In this document: piece after piece, positions 46,766-55,183 of the stretch
Layout: each line of letters starts with the position of its first letter
Numbering within the stretch: the first letter of the stretch is position 1
NCBI GenBank assembly: GCA_030696315.1
Contig: JAUYSM010000060.1
Location: 1-64,000 of the forward strand
Length of the DNA: 64,000 nucleotides
DNA from: Pseudohongiella sp.
GTDB taxonomy: Bacteria; Pseudomonadota; Gammaproteobacteria; Pseudomonadales; Pseudohongiellaceae
Reading direction: 5' to 3'
Position numbers and translations under genes: made by a program
The notes under the pieces: model-generated
Database searches by the model: none
What the model was told of the DNA's origin: nothing
What the model saw: only the letters and a program-made list of their open reading frames with translations

Positions 46766-47026
46766 TCAAGCTTGAGTTGTAGCAGTTGTTGCTGCTTCTT
46801 TAATCAGTGCAGCAACTCGCTCACTTGGCTGTGCGCCTTGTGTTGACCAGTAGCTGACGCGATCCAGATCAATGCGCAAACGCTCTTCCTTACCACGCGC
46901 AACAGGATTAAAAAACCCAACGCGCTCGATGAAGCGACCGTCACGCGCATTGCGCGAATCGGAAACTGTGATGTGGTAAAAGGGCTTTTTCTTGGCGCCG
47001 CCGCGAGCCAATCGGATTGTGACCAT
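46766..47026 (-). CDS. rpsP: Ribosomal protein S16
   Basis: 86 residues. [25 protein letters not shown] and [12 protein letters not shown] are the S16 signatures. First gene of the rpsP-rimM-trmD-rplS operon; 165 bp after ffh, room for its own promoter. Confidence 0.98.
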   Translation of the reverse strand: MVTIRLARGGAKKKPFYHITVSDSRNARDGRFIERVGFFNPVARGKEERLRIDLDRVSYWSTQGAQPSERVAALIKEAATTATTQA

Positions 47027-47191
47027 AGACTACTATTCCTAAAGTTATCTTCGTACGAAAATAGATTAAATCCGACACAGTGCCGGAAAAAGTGCAGCAT
47101 TCTAAGCCAAACATCCGCCTGTGGGAAGATTTCTTTGTGTTTTTTCAATAAATAACACACTACATCCTGTGTTTAGCCTGAATAAATGCCA

Positions 47192-48574
47192 TTAAAACCT
47201 TGGTGGGCCACCTGCGCCAGGAAAGCCACCTGGACCGCGCATACCACCCAATCCGCGCATCATATTAGCCAATGCACCGCTTTTCATTTTTTTCATCATT
47301 TTTTGCATTTGTTTGTGCTGTTTAAGCAGACGATTCAAATCCTGAATCTGCGTGCCAGAACCAACACAAATTCGTCGTTTGCGTGATCCATTCAATGCGT
47401 CTGGATTGTGCCGTTCTCGTGGCGTCATGGAGTTGATTATCGCTTCCATTCTACGAAATTGGCTGTCATCAACTTTGGCAGCAGCGCCGGGTGGCAGCAT
47501 ACCCATACCCGGCATTTTGTCCAGAATACTGGCCATGCCCCCCATGTTTTTCATTTGCTGTAATTGCTCGCGAAAATCTTCCAGGTCAAATCCCTTACCT
47601 TTCTGGATTTTTCCTGCCAGTTTTTCTGCCTTGGCTTTGTCTACTTTGCGCTCGGCGTCTTCAATAAGTGACAGCAGATCGCCCATGCCCAAGATGCGTG
47701 ATGCAATCCGGTCTGGATAAAACGGCTCCAGCGCGTCGGTCTTTTCACCCATACCAATAAACTTGATGGGCTTGCCGGTAATGTGACGAACGGACAATGC
47801 CGCACCACCACGCGCATCACCGTCGGCTTTCGTTAATACAACACCTGTCAGTGGCAGCGCTTCGTTAAACGCGCGCGCGGTATTGGCGGCATCCTGCCCT
47901 GTCATGGCATCTACTACAAACAACGTTTCAATCGGATTTAGCAGCTTATGCAGCTCACTGATCTCAGCCATCATTTCTTGATCGACTGCAAGCCGGCCTG
48001 CGGTATCAACCAGCAGCACGTCTACAAAGGCTATGCGCGCCTCCTTGAGAGCAGCCTGGACAATATCCGCTGGCTTTTGAGAGATGTCCGACGCAAAAAA
48101 CTTCACACCAACATCTAAGGCCAAGGTTTGAAGTTGTGCAATCGCTGCCGGTCTATAGACGTCGGCACTGACCACCATGACGGATTTTTTTTGCGACTCT
48201 TTTAACCATCTGGCGAGTTTTGCAACAGTTGTGGTTTTACCAGCACCTTGCAAACCTGCCATCAAAACCACGGCCGGGGGCTGCGCGTTCAAATTCAACT
48301 GTTCATTGGCAGCACCCATCACTGCCTCAAGCTCAGCCTTGACGATTTTGATGAACGCCTGCCCTGGACTGAGACTCTGCGATACCTCCTGGCCAACCGC
48401 TCTGAGTTTTACGCGATCCGTAAAATCCTTGACCACGGATAATGCAACGTCGGCTTCCAACAACGCGCGCCTGACTTCGCGCAGCGCCTCTTCTATGTTG
48501 TTTTCAGTCAGTGTTGCTTTGCCGCTGATTTTCCGCATTGCGCCTGACAGGCGTTCGGTTAAGCTCTCAAACAT
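47192..48574 (-). CDS. ffh: Signal recognition particle GTPase Ffh
   Basis: 461 residues from ATG 48574 (MFESLTERLSGAMRKISG). GTPase motifs GLQGAGKTTTVAKLA, DTAGRLAVDQEM and TKADGDARGG; the Met-rich M domain follows, with KMPGMGMLPP and MEAIINSMTPRERHNP. It binds 4.5S RNA and signal sequences to send inner-membrane proteins to FtsY. Divergent from a ypjD-like gene. Confidence 0.98.
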   Translation of the reverse strand: MFESLTERLSGAMRKISGKATLTENNIEEALREVRRALLEADVALSVVKDFTDRVKLRAVGQEVSQSLSPGQAFIKIVKAELEAVMGAANEQLNLNAQPPAVVLMAGLQGAGKTTTVAKLARWLKESQKKSVMVVSADVYRPAAIAQLQTLALDVGVKFFASDISQKPADIVQAALKEARIAFVDVLLVDTAGRLAVDQEMMAEISELHKLLNPIETLFVVDAMTGQDAANTARAFNEALPLTGVVLTKADGDARGGAALSVRHITGKPIKFIGMGEKTDALEPFYPDRIASRILGMGDLLSLIEDAERKVDKAKAEKLAGKIQKGKGFDLEDFREQLQQMKNMGGMASILDKMPGMGMLPPGAAAKVDDSQFRRMEAIINSMTPRERHNPDALNGSRKRRICVGSGTQIQDLNRLLKQHKQMQKMMKKMKSGALANMMRGLGGMRGPGGFPGAGGPPRF

Positions 48575-48793
48575 CGTGAATTGCCTCTGCTGCTTCGGAC
48601 CGACAACTGACAGTGTGTCTGTAACCGAGCGATAGTGAAGACGGCTATTATCACCGCGATGCGACAAGCGGACAATAGACCAGGGGCGAGGATCACTCTT
48701 TGTGATGGAAAAAAGCTCTTCTTTGACATCAGGAGTTGTGCGACACTTTCGGGGCTATATTCAAATTGCTCGACAGCAGGAATCCGCCAGCTT

Positions 48794-49594
48794 ATGTCCA
48801 GTACCACATTAACAGGCATCATCGCCCTGCTCCTTTACGTCGGCACGCTCGCACTTCAGCGCCGAAGTATTAATCTGGGGACTGCGCGCTCTAGTACTCG
48901 AACCGGAACCTTGCTGACAGGTTTTTTGGGGGTAACTGCACATTTTTTTAGCGCAGGCTCGCTGATATACCGCGATGAGGCCTATCATTTTGGCATAACT
49001 GAGGTGAGTACCCTCATTTTTGCCTCGATTACCTTACTGACCTTGCTGAGTAACCTGAGACGCCCCGCAGGCAGCCTGATACTGGCCGCACTGCCGTTGG
49101 CGATGCTCTCAATTTTATTTTCGATCAGTGTACAAAGCACATACCCACCACAACACATTGCGTCAGGAATCGCAGCGCATGTGATCCTGTCCATCATTGC
49201 TTATAGCCTGTTCTCGTTGGCTGCATTACAGTCACTATTTCTGGCGTTTCAAAACCACCAACTCAAGCACCACCATGTTGTGCGCGTGATGCGTTTGTTC
49301 CCGCCCTTGCAGGACATGGAGCGCTTGTTGTTCGAGCTACTATGGGCCGCTCAGATTCTTTTGAGCATGGCCGTGGTGGCTGGATTCGTGTACGTGAGTG
49401 ACTTTGGCGCGCAAGGGCTTGCCCACAAGATGTTCTTTTCCTTGCTTGCGTGGGTTGTTTTCACCGTTTTATTGGTAGGTCGACATCTTTTAGGGTGGCG
49501 CGGCAACACGGCAATCAAAGGCACACTGACGGGATTTGGGTTGTTACTTCTCGGATTTTATGGCTCCAAGTTTGTACTTGAGTTCATTCTATAA
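48794..49594 (+). CDS. ypjD: YpjD-like inner-membrane protein (CcsA/CcmC-type fold)
   Basis: 266 residues from ATG 48794; the frame is open farther left but those residues overlap the ffh leader. Eight hydrophobic helices: TLTGIIALLLYVGTLAL, LTGFLGVTAHFFSAGSLIY, and onward to GFGLLLLGFYGSKFVLEF. The cytochrome c assembly protein pattern (heme-handling CcsA family) is visible. The position divergent to ffh is that of E. coli ypjD. Function not established. Confidence 0.85.
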   Translation: MSSTTLTGIIALLLYVGTLALQRRSINLGTARSSTRTGTLLTGFLGVTAHFFSAGSLIYRDEAYHFGITEVSTLIFASITLLTLLSNLRRPAGSLILAALPLAMLSILFSISVQSTYPPQHIASGIAAHVILSIIAYSLFSLAALQSLFLAFQNHQLKHHHVVRVMRLFPPLQDMERLLFELLWAAQILLSMAVVAGFVYVSDFGAQGLAHKMFFSLLAWVVFTVLLVGRHLLGWRGNTAIKGTLTGFGLLLLGFYGSKFVLEFIL

Positions 49595-49615
49595 GTTAAT
49601 GTTTTTGTACTGTCA

Positions 49616-50473
49616 TCAGCTGGATTTGTTCCAGTCGATTGCAAGTTCCGACACCTTGGCATCAGTTGGTGTCAGGGGCCAGCTTATCTGACGAGAAGTT
49701 ATTTTTACATTCGCCCCATTTGTGTCCGCTTTGCATTTCAAACACAAACCGATTGCGCATTGCTCAAAAATTGTTGACCAGAAACAGAACTGATCAAGAT
49801 CGTGGCCAATGCCTGTTTGGGTGTCTGTGAAACGGAAGAACTCATTCTGGGGGTTGGTAAAACAAAACCTGCGTAATGCCCTCGCCAGTCCCTGACCAGT
49901 TGCTTTTACCGCCGCCTCCTTTAAGGTCCAGTACCGCAAAAAAAGCTCGGTCTGATATTCAGCATCCGCATCGCTAATATCCCTGAATTCAGAGGCTGAG
50001 AAAAAACGCTGAGCAACTTGCGCGGCATCAACGGATCGACCAGATACTTCGGCATCGACACCAGGTTCGCCTTGCGCTGTAAACGCAATCAATAGCAAAT
50101 TGCCTGTATGCGTCAAATTGAATTCAAGGTGGGATTGTGACCGGTCAACACTGGGCCGCCCGGTCGCACTCTTGGAAAAACGCCACTGCGAGGGGTGAGT
50201 ATCAACATGATACGCACTCAAAAGATGCCTCAGGGCGATACGTGTCAACAAGAACTGTAACTGCCCCTTACGCAAACGCTGCGTCGTAAAGCGCTGCTGT
50301 TCATCCTTGCTCAGTATATCGCCGTAACAAGCATAAAACGCCTGGACTGGGATATCCGGTACAGGAATCCACCAAAGATCAACGCCGTGGTCGGGCATAT
50401 CAAACGCTGGCAGTAACTGCTCCTTTTGTGAGGACTCGAGTAAAACGTTGCCGATCGGCTTCGTGAGATTCAC
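49616..50473 (-). CDS. 4'-phosphopantetheinyl transferase (Sfp type)
   Basis: 285 residues. Metal and CoA motifs: FNLTHTGNLLLIAF, GVDAE (usual GVDIE) and RYWTLKEAAVKATGQGL. Transfers phosphopantetheine from CoA to carrier proteins. The size and motif set fit the Sfp/AcpT group, not AcpS. No polyketide or peptide synthetase gene is here; it may serve a distant cluster or fatty acid ACP. It starts 9 bp after pspF, same direction, so likely co-transcribed, an unusual link. Confidence 0.9.
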   Translation of the reverse strand: MNLTKPIGNVLLESSQKEQLLPAFDMPDHGVDLWWIPVPDIPVQAFYACYGDILSKDEQQRFTTQRLRKGQLQFLLTRIALRHLLSAYHVDTHPSQWRFSKSATGRPSVDRSQSHLEFNLTHTGNLLLIAFTAQGEPGVDAEVSGRSVDAAQVAQRFFSASEFRDISDADAEYQTELFLRYWTLKEAAVKATGQGLARALRRFCFTNPQNEFFRFTDTQTGIGHDLDQFCFWSTIFEQCAIGLCLKCKADTNGANVKITSRQISWPLTPTDAKVSELAIDWNKSS

Positions 50474-50482
50474 CTTATCGCC

Positions 50483-51559
50483 TTAAGAGAGCAAATCATA
50501 CTTTCGCAGATAACCACGCAACTGGTGGTAGCTCAAATTCAGAAAAGTGGCAGTTTTGCGTTGATTAAATTGACAATGCTCAAGCGCTTTGCGCAGCAAT
50601 TCCGTTTCGTAATTCTGGATATGTTCTCTGAAATCCAGCGTGTCGCCACTCCAGCTCACGGTTGCATGATTAAACTGATTTGGGCTCGTATCATCTGTGC
50701 CAGTCGGTGGGGACTCAATGTTTGGTGCCTCAGCACCATTGCGATTTGACTGTTCTCCACGAACCGGCGAAAGCGACGGACGGTAAGGAGAGTCAAACGG
50801 ATTAAAGACAAGCCTTTTTATCACTTGCCCGGGGTGGTGATAGACCGCACGCTCAACCACATTTTTTAGTTCCCTGATATTGCCAGGCCAGTTGTAGCTT
50901 AACAGTTGTCTCTGTACAACATCCGAGAATCCTGCAAAGTAGTCTTGCCCCATCTCCTTGACCATACCAATCGCGTAATGCTCAGCGAGCACCAGAATGT
51001 CTTCAGAGCGCACACGCAAAGGTGGCAGCGTCACCACATCAAATGCCAGTCTATCAAGCAAGTCTTCACGGAACTTACCTGAACGCGCCAGTGCAGGCAG
51101 GTCCTCGTTCGTTGCTGCCACAAGTCTGATATCCACCTTGATGGTTTGATTGCCCCCCAGGCGCTCGAATTCGCCATATTCGATGACTCTGAGTATCTTC
51201 TCCTGCACTGGCATCGCGGTATTTGCCAATTCGTCCAGAAACAATGTGCCACCATCAGCGCGCTCGAAATACCCTTTACGCTGACCACTGGCACCCGTAA
51301 ATGCACCGGCCTCATGCCCAAACAGTTGAGCCTCAAGCAGAGAGTCGCTTAACGCTGCACAATTTATCTTCAAGAATGCCTGTTGCCATCTGGATGAAAG
51401 ATAGTGCAACCGTGACGCTATCAACTCCTTCCCTGTGCCTCGTTCACCAACAATCAACACGGGCTTGTTCAACGGCGCCACTCGCGAAACATGTTCCTGC
51501 ATTTCAAGAAAACTGGCAGACTCGCCTATCATGCGTGGCAAGGACAATTCGGCGGGCAT
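50483..51559 (-). CDS. pspF: Sigma-54 enhancer-binding protein PspF
   Basis: 358 residues from ATG 51559, with a strong GGAGGA site. No N-terminal receiver; AAA+ domain starts at once: VGERGTGKELIASRLHYLS, the sigma-54 contact loop GAFTGA, GTLFLDELANT, then YNWPGNIRELKNVVERAVY. A C-terminal Fis-type HTH has FNQRKTATFLNLSYHQLRGYLRKY. It activates the divergent psp operon and is normally held inactive by PspA. Confidence 0.95.
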   Translation of the reverse strand: MPAELSLPRMIGESASFLEMQEHVSRVAPLNKPVLIVGERGTGKELIASRLHYLSSRWQQAFLKINCAALSDSLLEAQLFGHEAGAFTGASGQRKGYFERADGGTLFLDELANTAMPVQEKILRVIEYGEFERLGGNQTIKVDIRLVAATNEDLPALARSGKFREDLLDRLAFDVVTLPPLRVRSEDILVLAEHYAIGMVKEMGQDYFAGFSDVVQRQLLSYNWPGNIRELKNVVERAVYHHPGQVIKRLVFNPFDSPYRPSLSPVRGEQSNRNGAEAPNIESPPTGTDDTSPNQFNHATVSWSGDTLDFREHIQNYETELLRKALEHCQFNQRKTATFLNLSYHQLRGYLRKYDLLS

Positions 51560-51709
51560 GGGATTCCTCCTTAAATCGGGGTGCAGTACGCAACCAACAT
51601 GTTGCGAAAAATACCACTTATTGACCTGCACCGCCAAATGGCGCATCAAGAGAAATCTATGAACCTAGAATAATGTTTAATATTCAATGAGTTGTAATCA
51701 AGTATTTTG

Positions 51710-51726
51710 TTGGCACACATCCTGCT
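51710..51726 (+). promoter_or_regulatory. Sigma-54 promoter of pspABC
   Basis: TTGGCACACATCCTGCT has the -24 TTGGCAC and -12 TGCT elements with exact GG-N10-GC spacing, 80 bp before pspA and 150 bp from pspF. PspF sites should lie between it and pspF (51560-51709); I could not delimit them. Confidence 0.85.
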
Positions 51727-51806
51727 TACTACAGTTTGCGCCACCATGGGTTCATCCCAATGAATGGCACCGGAAAAATGTAGTTCACTTTCAGAGGTAT
51801 TAGGAT

Positions 51807-52466
51807 ATGGGCATTTTCACACGTTTGAGCGACATCATTAACTCCAACATCAGTGCTCTGCTGGACAAGGCTGAGAATCCTGAAAAGATGATTCGCATGA
51901 TGATTCAGGAAATGGAAGAAACCCTTGTGGAAGTGCGCAGCAGCACTGCCAAAGTTATCGCAGAGAAAAAGACTGTCAACCGTCGCATTGAGCAATTGCG
52001 TAAACAGTCGACAGAATGGGAATCAAAGGCTGAATTGGCGTTGGCAAAAGATCGCGAAGATCTGGCAAGAGCAGCATTGGTTGAAAAGGCCTCTGTAAAC
52101 AGCACAGTTTCCATGTTGGAAGATGAGCTGCGTAAGCTTGATGACACGCTGGAAAAACTCAGCACAGAGATTGATCAGCTGCAGGCAAAACTGACGGATG
52201 CACGAACACGCCAGAAGACATTATTGATGAGAAGCTCTGCGGCGCAGTCTCGCGTGGATATCAATCAGAAGCTGCATAGTTTCAGTATTGACAGTGCCAT
52301 GAACAAGTTTGAGTATTACGAACGCAAAATTGATTTGATGGAAGGCCAGGTTGATAGCATGAACATCAAGCAGAAAGGTCTGCAAGATGAGTTTGAAGAA
52401 CTGGCTCATCAAGAGAAGATTGATCAGGAACTGCAATCAATCAAGGCTAAACTTAACAAACAGTAA
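51807..52466 (+). CDS. pspA: Phage shock protein A
   Basis: 219 residues. MGIFTRLSDIINSNISALLDKAENPEKMIRMMI, then a long coiled coil to the end, the PspA/IM30/ESCRT-III-like fold. It binds PspF to silence the operon and, under membrane stress, oligomerises at the inner membrane to limit proton leakage. First gene after the sigma-54 promoter. Confidence 0.97.
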   Translation: MGIFTRLSDIINSNISALLDKAENPEKMIRMMIQEMEETLVEVRSSTAKVIAEKKTVNRRIEQLRKQSTEWESKAELALAKDREDLARAALVEKASVNSTVSMLEDELRKLDDTLEKLSTEIDQLQAKLTDARTRQKTLLMRSSAAQSRVDINQKLHSFSIDSAMNKFEYYERKIDLMEGQVDSMNIKQKGLQDEFEELAHQEKIDQELQSIKAKLNKQ

Positions 52467-52478
52467 AGGACACGGCTC

Positions 52479-52715
52479 ATGGAATTCTTTGAATTTATCA
52501 TCTCGCTTGTTGCCGTAGGCGGCACATTCGTGACGATCTGGGTCGTTCTGCTTTATCGGCGTAAAGAGAAAAAACTCCCTGCTGCAGCGCGCGCTTATGA
52601 ACTCGGTGAGCTCAGTGCAATGGCGGACACAATGAACCGTAGAATCGACACTCTGGAATCAATTCTGGATTCTGAAGTGCCGGGCTGGAGGGAACAACAT
52701 GAGCAGAAACACTGA
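52479..52715 (+). CDS. pspB: Phage shock protein B
   Basis: 78 residues. One N-terminal membrane helix (FFEFIISLVAVGGTFVTIWVVLLYRRKEKK), then a short helical part (LGELSAMADTMNRRIDTLESIL). Works with PspC to sense inner-membrane stress and release PspF from PspA. 12 bp after pspA; its end overlaps the pspC start by 17 nt. Confidence 0.93.
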   Translation: MEFFEFIISLVAVGGTFVTIWVVLLYRRKEKKLPAAARAYELGELSAMADTMNRRIDTLESILDSEVPGWREQHEQKH

Positions 52716-53463
52716 TCATGAGCAACCCTTCTCATACCAGCGCCCGCCATTGCGTCTGGACAGGGAAAACAAAAAAGTACTTGGTGTTTGTGCAGGATTT
52801 GCCAAGTATCTGGAGGTTCCAACGGCACTGGTCAGAGTCATTTATGTCATCGCCTGTCTGGTGTCGCCGTTCCTGATACTTGTCTATCTGGCCATGTACT
52901 GGATACTTGAGGATGAGAAACGACCAGGACGTATCAAGGAAGCGATGGCGTCCTATGTGCCAGCAAACAACCACGCTTCTGACGACCCAGCATCGTCAGA
53001 AGCCGGGATGGATACTGACACAGAAGCGCCTCAGGCAGATGCCAGCAGACGGTTTGATCTCAAGAAGCCATTGTACCGCAGTCGTAGTAATGTGCGGGTG
53101 GCAGGTGTATGTGCGGGGATAGCAGACTATCTGAACGTGAGTACGTTCATCGTGCGGCTAGTGACCTTCATATCCATCTTTATCTTGGGGGGTATTACGT
53201 TCTGGGCATATATCATCTGTTGGATAGTGCTTGACAAAGAACCGAAATCCTTGCAAAAGTCTCATCGAAGTTCGGCGAAGACGTCAGGTGTTCGATCCAC
53301 TGGCACCGCTCGGACTGAAACTGTTCAACAACAGGGATTTGACCGCGTTACGATCAAAGACTGTGCTGAACGTTTGCAGGCAACAGAGCAGCGTCTGCGC
53401 GGGGCGGAAGCGTTTATTACTTCACGCCAGTTCAGACTTCACTGCGAAATAAACAGGATCTAG
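52699..53463 (+). CDS. pspC: Phage shock protein C with two PspC domains
   Basis: 254 residues, about twice the E. coli PspC. Two PspC domains: residues ~20-75 (RENKKVLGVCAGFAKYLEV, hydrophobic VIACLVSPFLILVYLAMYWIL) and ~125-185 (SRSNVRVAGVCAGIADYLNV, FISIFILGGITFWAYIICWIVL). The Ser/Thr-rich tail ends in a short helical part. An internal duplication, possibly giving two membrane sensors in one chain. Confidence 0.92.
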   Translation: MSRNTDHEQPFSYQRPPLRLDRENKKVLGVCAGFAKYLEVPTALVRVIYVIACLVSPFLILVYLAMYWILEDEKRPGRIKEAMASYVPANNHASDDPASSEAGMDTDTEAPQADASRRFDLKKPLYRSRSNVRVAGVCAGIADYLNVSTFIVRLVTFISIFILGGITFWAYIICWIVLDKEPKSLQKSHRSSAKTSGVRSTGTARTETVQQQGFDRVTIKDCAERLQATEQRLRGAEAFITSRQFRLHCEINRI

Positions 53464-53469
53464 CAACTG

Positions 53470-53823
53470 ATGGTAAAACTGCCTGATTTTGACACGATGA
53501 TGCAACTTCACAGAGAAGATCCGGAGGCGCTGGAGCGTCTCCGGCAGGACTTGACTTCCGAACTGGTGAATAACGCTTCAGAAGAAACAAAACGCAGACT
53601 GGAAGGCCTTCAATTCAGGATCAATATGGAACTCAGGCGTGCGGGCAACCCTACCGCACGTTTTTTGAAGTTATCTGGCATGATGCAAGACGCTTTCTCG
53701 GAGCTGAACTATTGCTTGAACAGCCCATTGGATGCGATTGCTGAAAAACAGAAATCCCAAAGTGCTGTCATACTGCCGCTGTTTGGCAAGACTGCTGGGC
53801 AAACACTGCCGAGCAAACATTGA
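53470..53823 (+). CDS. DUF3135 domain protein
   Basis: 117 residues. LPDFDTMMQLHREDPEALERLRQ and LEGLQFRINMELRRAGNPTARFLKLSGMMQ match DUF3135, a small cytoplasmic family common in marine gammaproteobacteria. It starts 6 bp after pspC, so it probably shares the psp transcript. Function not known. Confidence 0.88.
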   Translation: MVKLPDFDTMMQLHREDPEALERLRQDLTSELVNNASEETKRRLEGLQFRINMELRRAGNPTARFLKLSGMMQDAFSELNYCLNSPLDAIAEKQKSQSAVILPLFGKTAGQTLPSKH

Positions 53824-53860
53824 TCAACACTTCTCAATACCGATACATACCTGAGGCTGC

Positions 53861-54442
53861 ATGAAGTTCTGTCAGCATTGTGCGGGCCCGATCACGCATC
53901 ATATTCCAGCAGGTGACGATAAACTTCGTTATTGCTGCCTGAGTTGCGACGTGGTGTTTTATCAGAACCCCAATAACATTGTCGGAACAATTCCAGTATC
54001 GGGAAATAAGGTTCTCTTGTGTCGGCGCGCCATTCAACCCAGGCAAGGCCTATGGACATTACCTGCCGGCTTTATGGAGAATGGAGAAACCACCTGGCAA
54101 GGCGCAATTCGGGAAACACAAGAAGAAGCAGGTGCCAGTATTACCTTGGAGCAGGACAGCTTGTACAGTGTGTTTAACCTTCCCAATATCAATCAAGTGT
54201 ACCTGTTCTTTCGTGCGCGCCTTGATAACCTGGACTTCGCCCCCGGCGCTGAAAGTCTCGAGGTAAAACTTTTTACTGAAGAAGAAATCCCTTGGCAGGA
54301 AATCGCATTTGCAGTTGTAAAAACAACTTTGGAACAATTCTTTAAAGATGTCTCTACGCAGCGCTACCCAGTTCGTATGTACGACGTTACTTACTCACCC
54401 GAGCGCAAAGCAGCAATCACTCTGATCAGTGAAAGTATTTGA
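53861..54442 (+). CDS. NUDIX hydrolase with N-terminal zinc ribbon
   Basis: 193 residues. CxxC pairs CQHC (4-7) and CLSC (26-29) form a zinc ribbon like that of NADH pyrophosphatase, then the Nudix box GFMENGETTWQGAIRETQEEAGA with all Glu present. It hydrolyses a nucleoside-diphosphate-linked substrate, possibly NADH or ADP-ribose; not decidable. 37 bp after the DUF3135 gene; may belong to the same transcript. Confidence 0.9.
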   Translation: MKFCQHCAGPITHHIPAGDDKLRYCCLSCDVVFYQNPNNIVGTIPVSGNKVLLCRRAIQPRQGLWTLPAGFMENGETTWQGAIRETQEEAGASITLEQDSLYSVFNLPNINQVYLFFRARLDNLDFAPGAESLEVKLFTEEEIPWQEIAFAVVKTTLEQFFKDVSTQRYPVRMYDVTYSPERKAAITLISESI

Positions 54443-54854
54443 TCGACAACAAACGAATGTTTGTGAGAATTAAAAAACAATTGTGAGTCACTAAAGAAAA
54501 CGGCCCTGAGCATCCTTGCCAGGGCCGCGCGCATCCTGCACCATCCTTAGCTTGCGCAAAAGCGCGATTTTGCTCCCTGCTCCCTCCCTTGATAGCTAGA
54601 TCTAATCTGAGTCAGATCAACGCTGAAAGCATAGTAGTCGAATGCCTTTACAAATTGCAACAGTGTGTAACATAGCCAGATGGCTATGTTACAAATGTGA
54701 ATGCTTTCATAAAATTAGAGGTGAAAAAATAAATTTATACAAAACAAATAACTACAAAAGAGCAATGGAAAATTGCCTCGTTTTATGAAGCACCCATGTT
54801 TAAAAAGTTATTTTTGCTTTGCGATGGATGGAATTGTTTGATGGATGAGTCCAT
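54443..54854. other. Intergenic region of 412 bp with inverted repeats
   Basis: No supported gene. CGGCCCTG and CAGGGCCG (54501-54508, 54520-54527) pair around an 11-nt loop and may terminate the NUDIX gene. A near-perfect 28-bp palindrome lies at 54666-54693. The rest is AT-rich toward the convergent NIF3-like gene. Confidence 0.6.
54666..54693. repeat. 28-bp palindrome
   Basis: TGTAACATAGCCA and TGGCTATGTTACA are perfect 13-bp inverted halves around GA. No U run follows, so it reads more like a protein-binding site or stable RNA hairpin than a terminator. It is not near a start codon: both neighbours converge here. Confidence 0.7.
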
Positions 54855-55181
54855 TCAGTTTTTTGATTCCAGAAACTCAAGCGTTGGCATAACATCAAAA
54901 GCAGGTTCTTCGTAAGGATGTGCCAATCTGAAGGCAGTTATCACTGCTTGCACACACGATTCATCACAAACCATTTCCACCCGATACTCTGACACCTTTT
55001 CCAGTGTATCGATGTGACCTATCGCAGGTTTAGCACCCGGAAGCGGCCTGAACTGCCCTTGGCCTTCAACTTGCCAACAACAGCATTCATAATTACCAAT
55101 ACGCCCTGCCCCAGCCTGGAAAACAGCGGCTTTAACCGTTTCAAGATGCGAGGCAGGCACATAAAAACAAAACTTTAACAT
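54855..55181 (-). CDS. NIF3/YqfO C-terminal (CutA-like) protein
   Basis: 108 residues from ATG 55181 (MLKFCFYVPASHLETVKAAVF). AGRIGNYECCCWQVEGQGQFRPLPGAKPAIG and AHPYEEPAFDV match the PII/CutA-like domain inserted in NIF3-family YqfO proteins, here alone. Its start is just 2 bp after the purL stop, so it is probably the last gene of a purL transcript. Function unknown; a metal- or nucleotide-binding role is likely by fold. Confidence 0.9.
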   Translation of the reverse strand: MLKFCFYVPASHLETVKAAVFQAGAGRIGNYECCCWQVEGQGQFRPLPGAKPAIGHIDTLEKVSEYRVEMVCDESCVQAVITAFRLAHPYEEPAFDVMPTLEFLESKN

Positions 55182-55183
55182 TG

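Noticed and set aside
48635..48793. Extra 53 N-terminal codons on the ypjD-like gene
   Set aside because: They overlap the leader of ffh, are not hydrophobic, and precede the normal first membrane helix.
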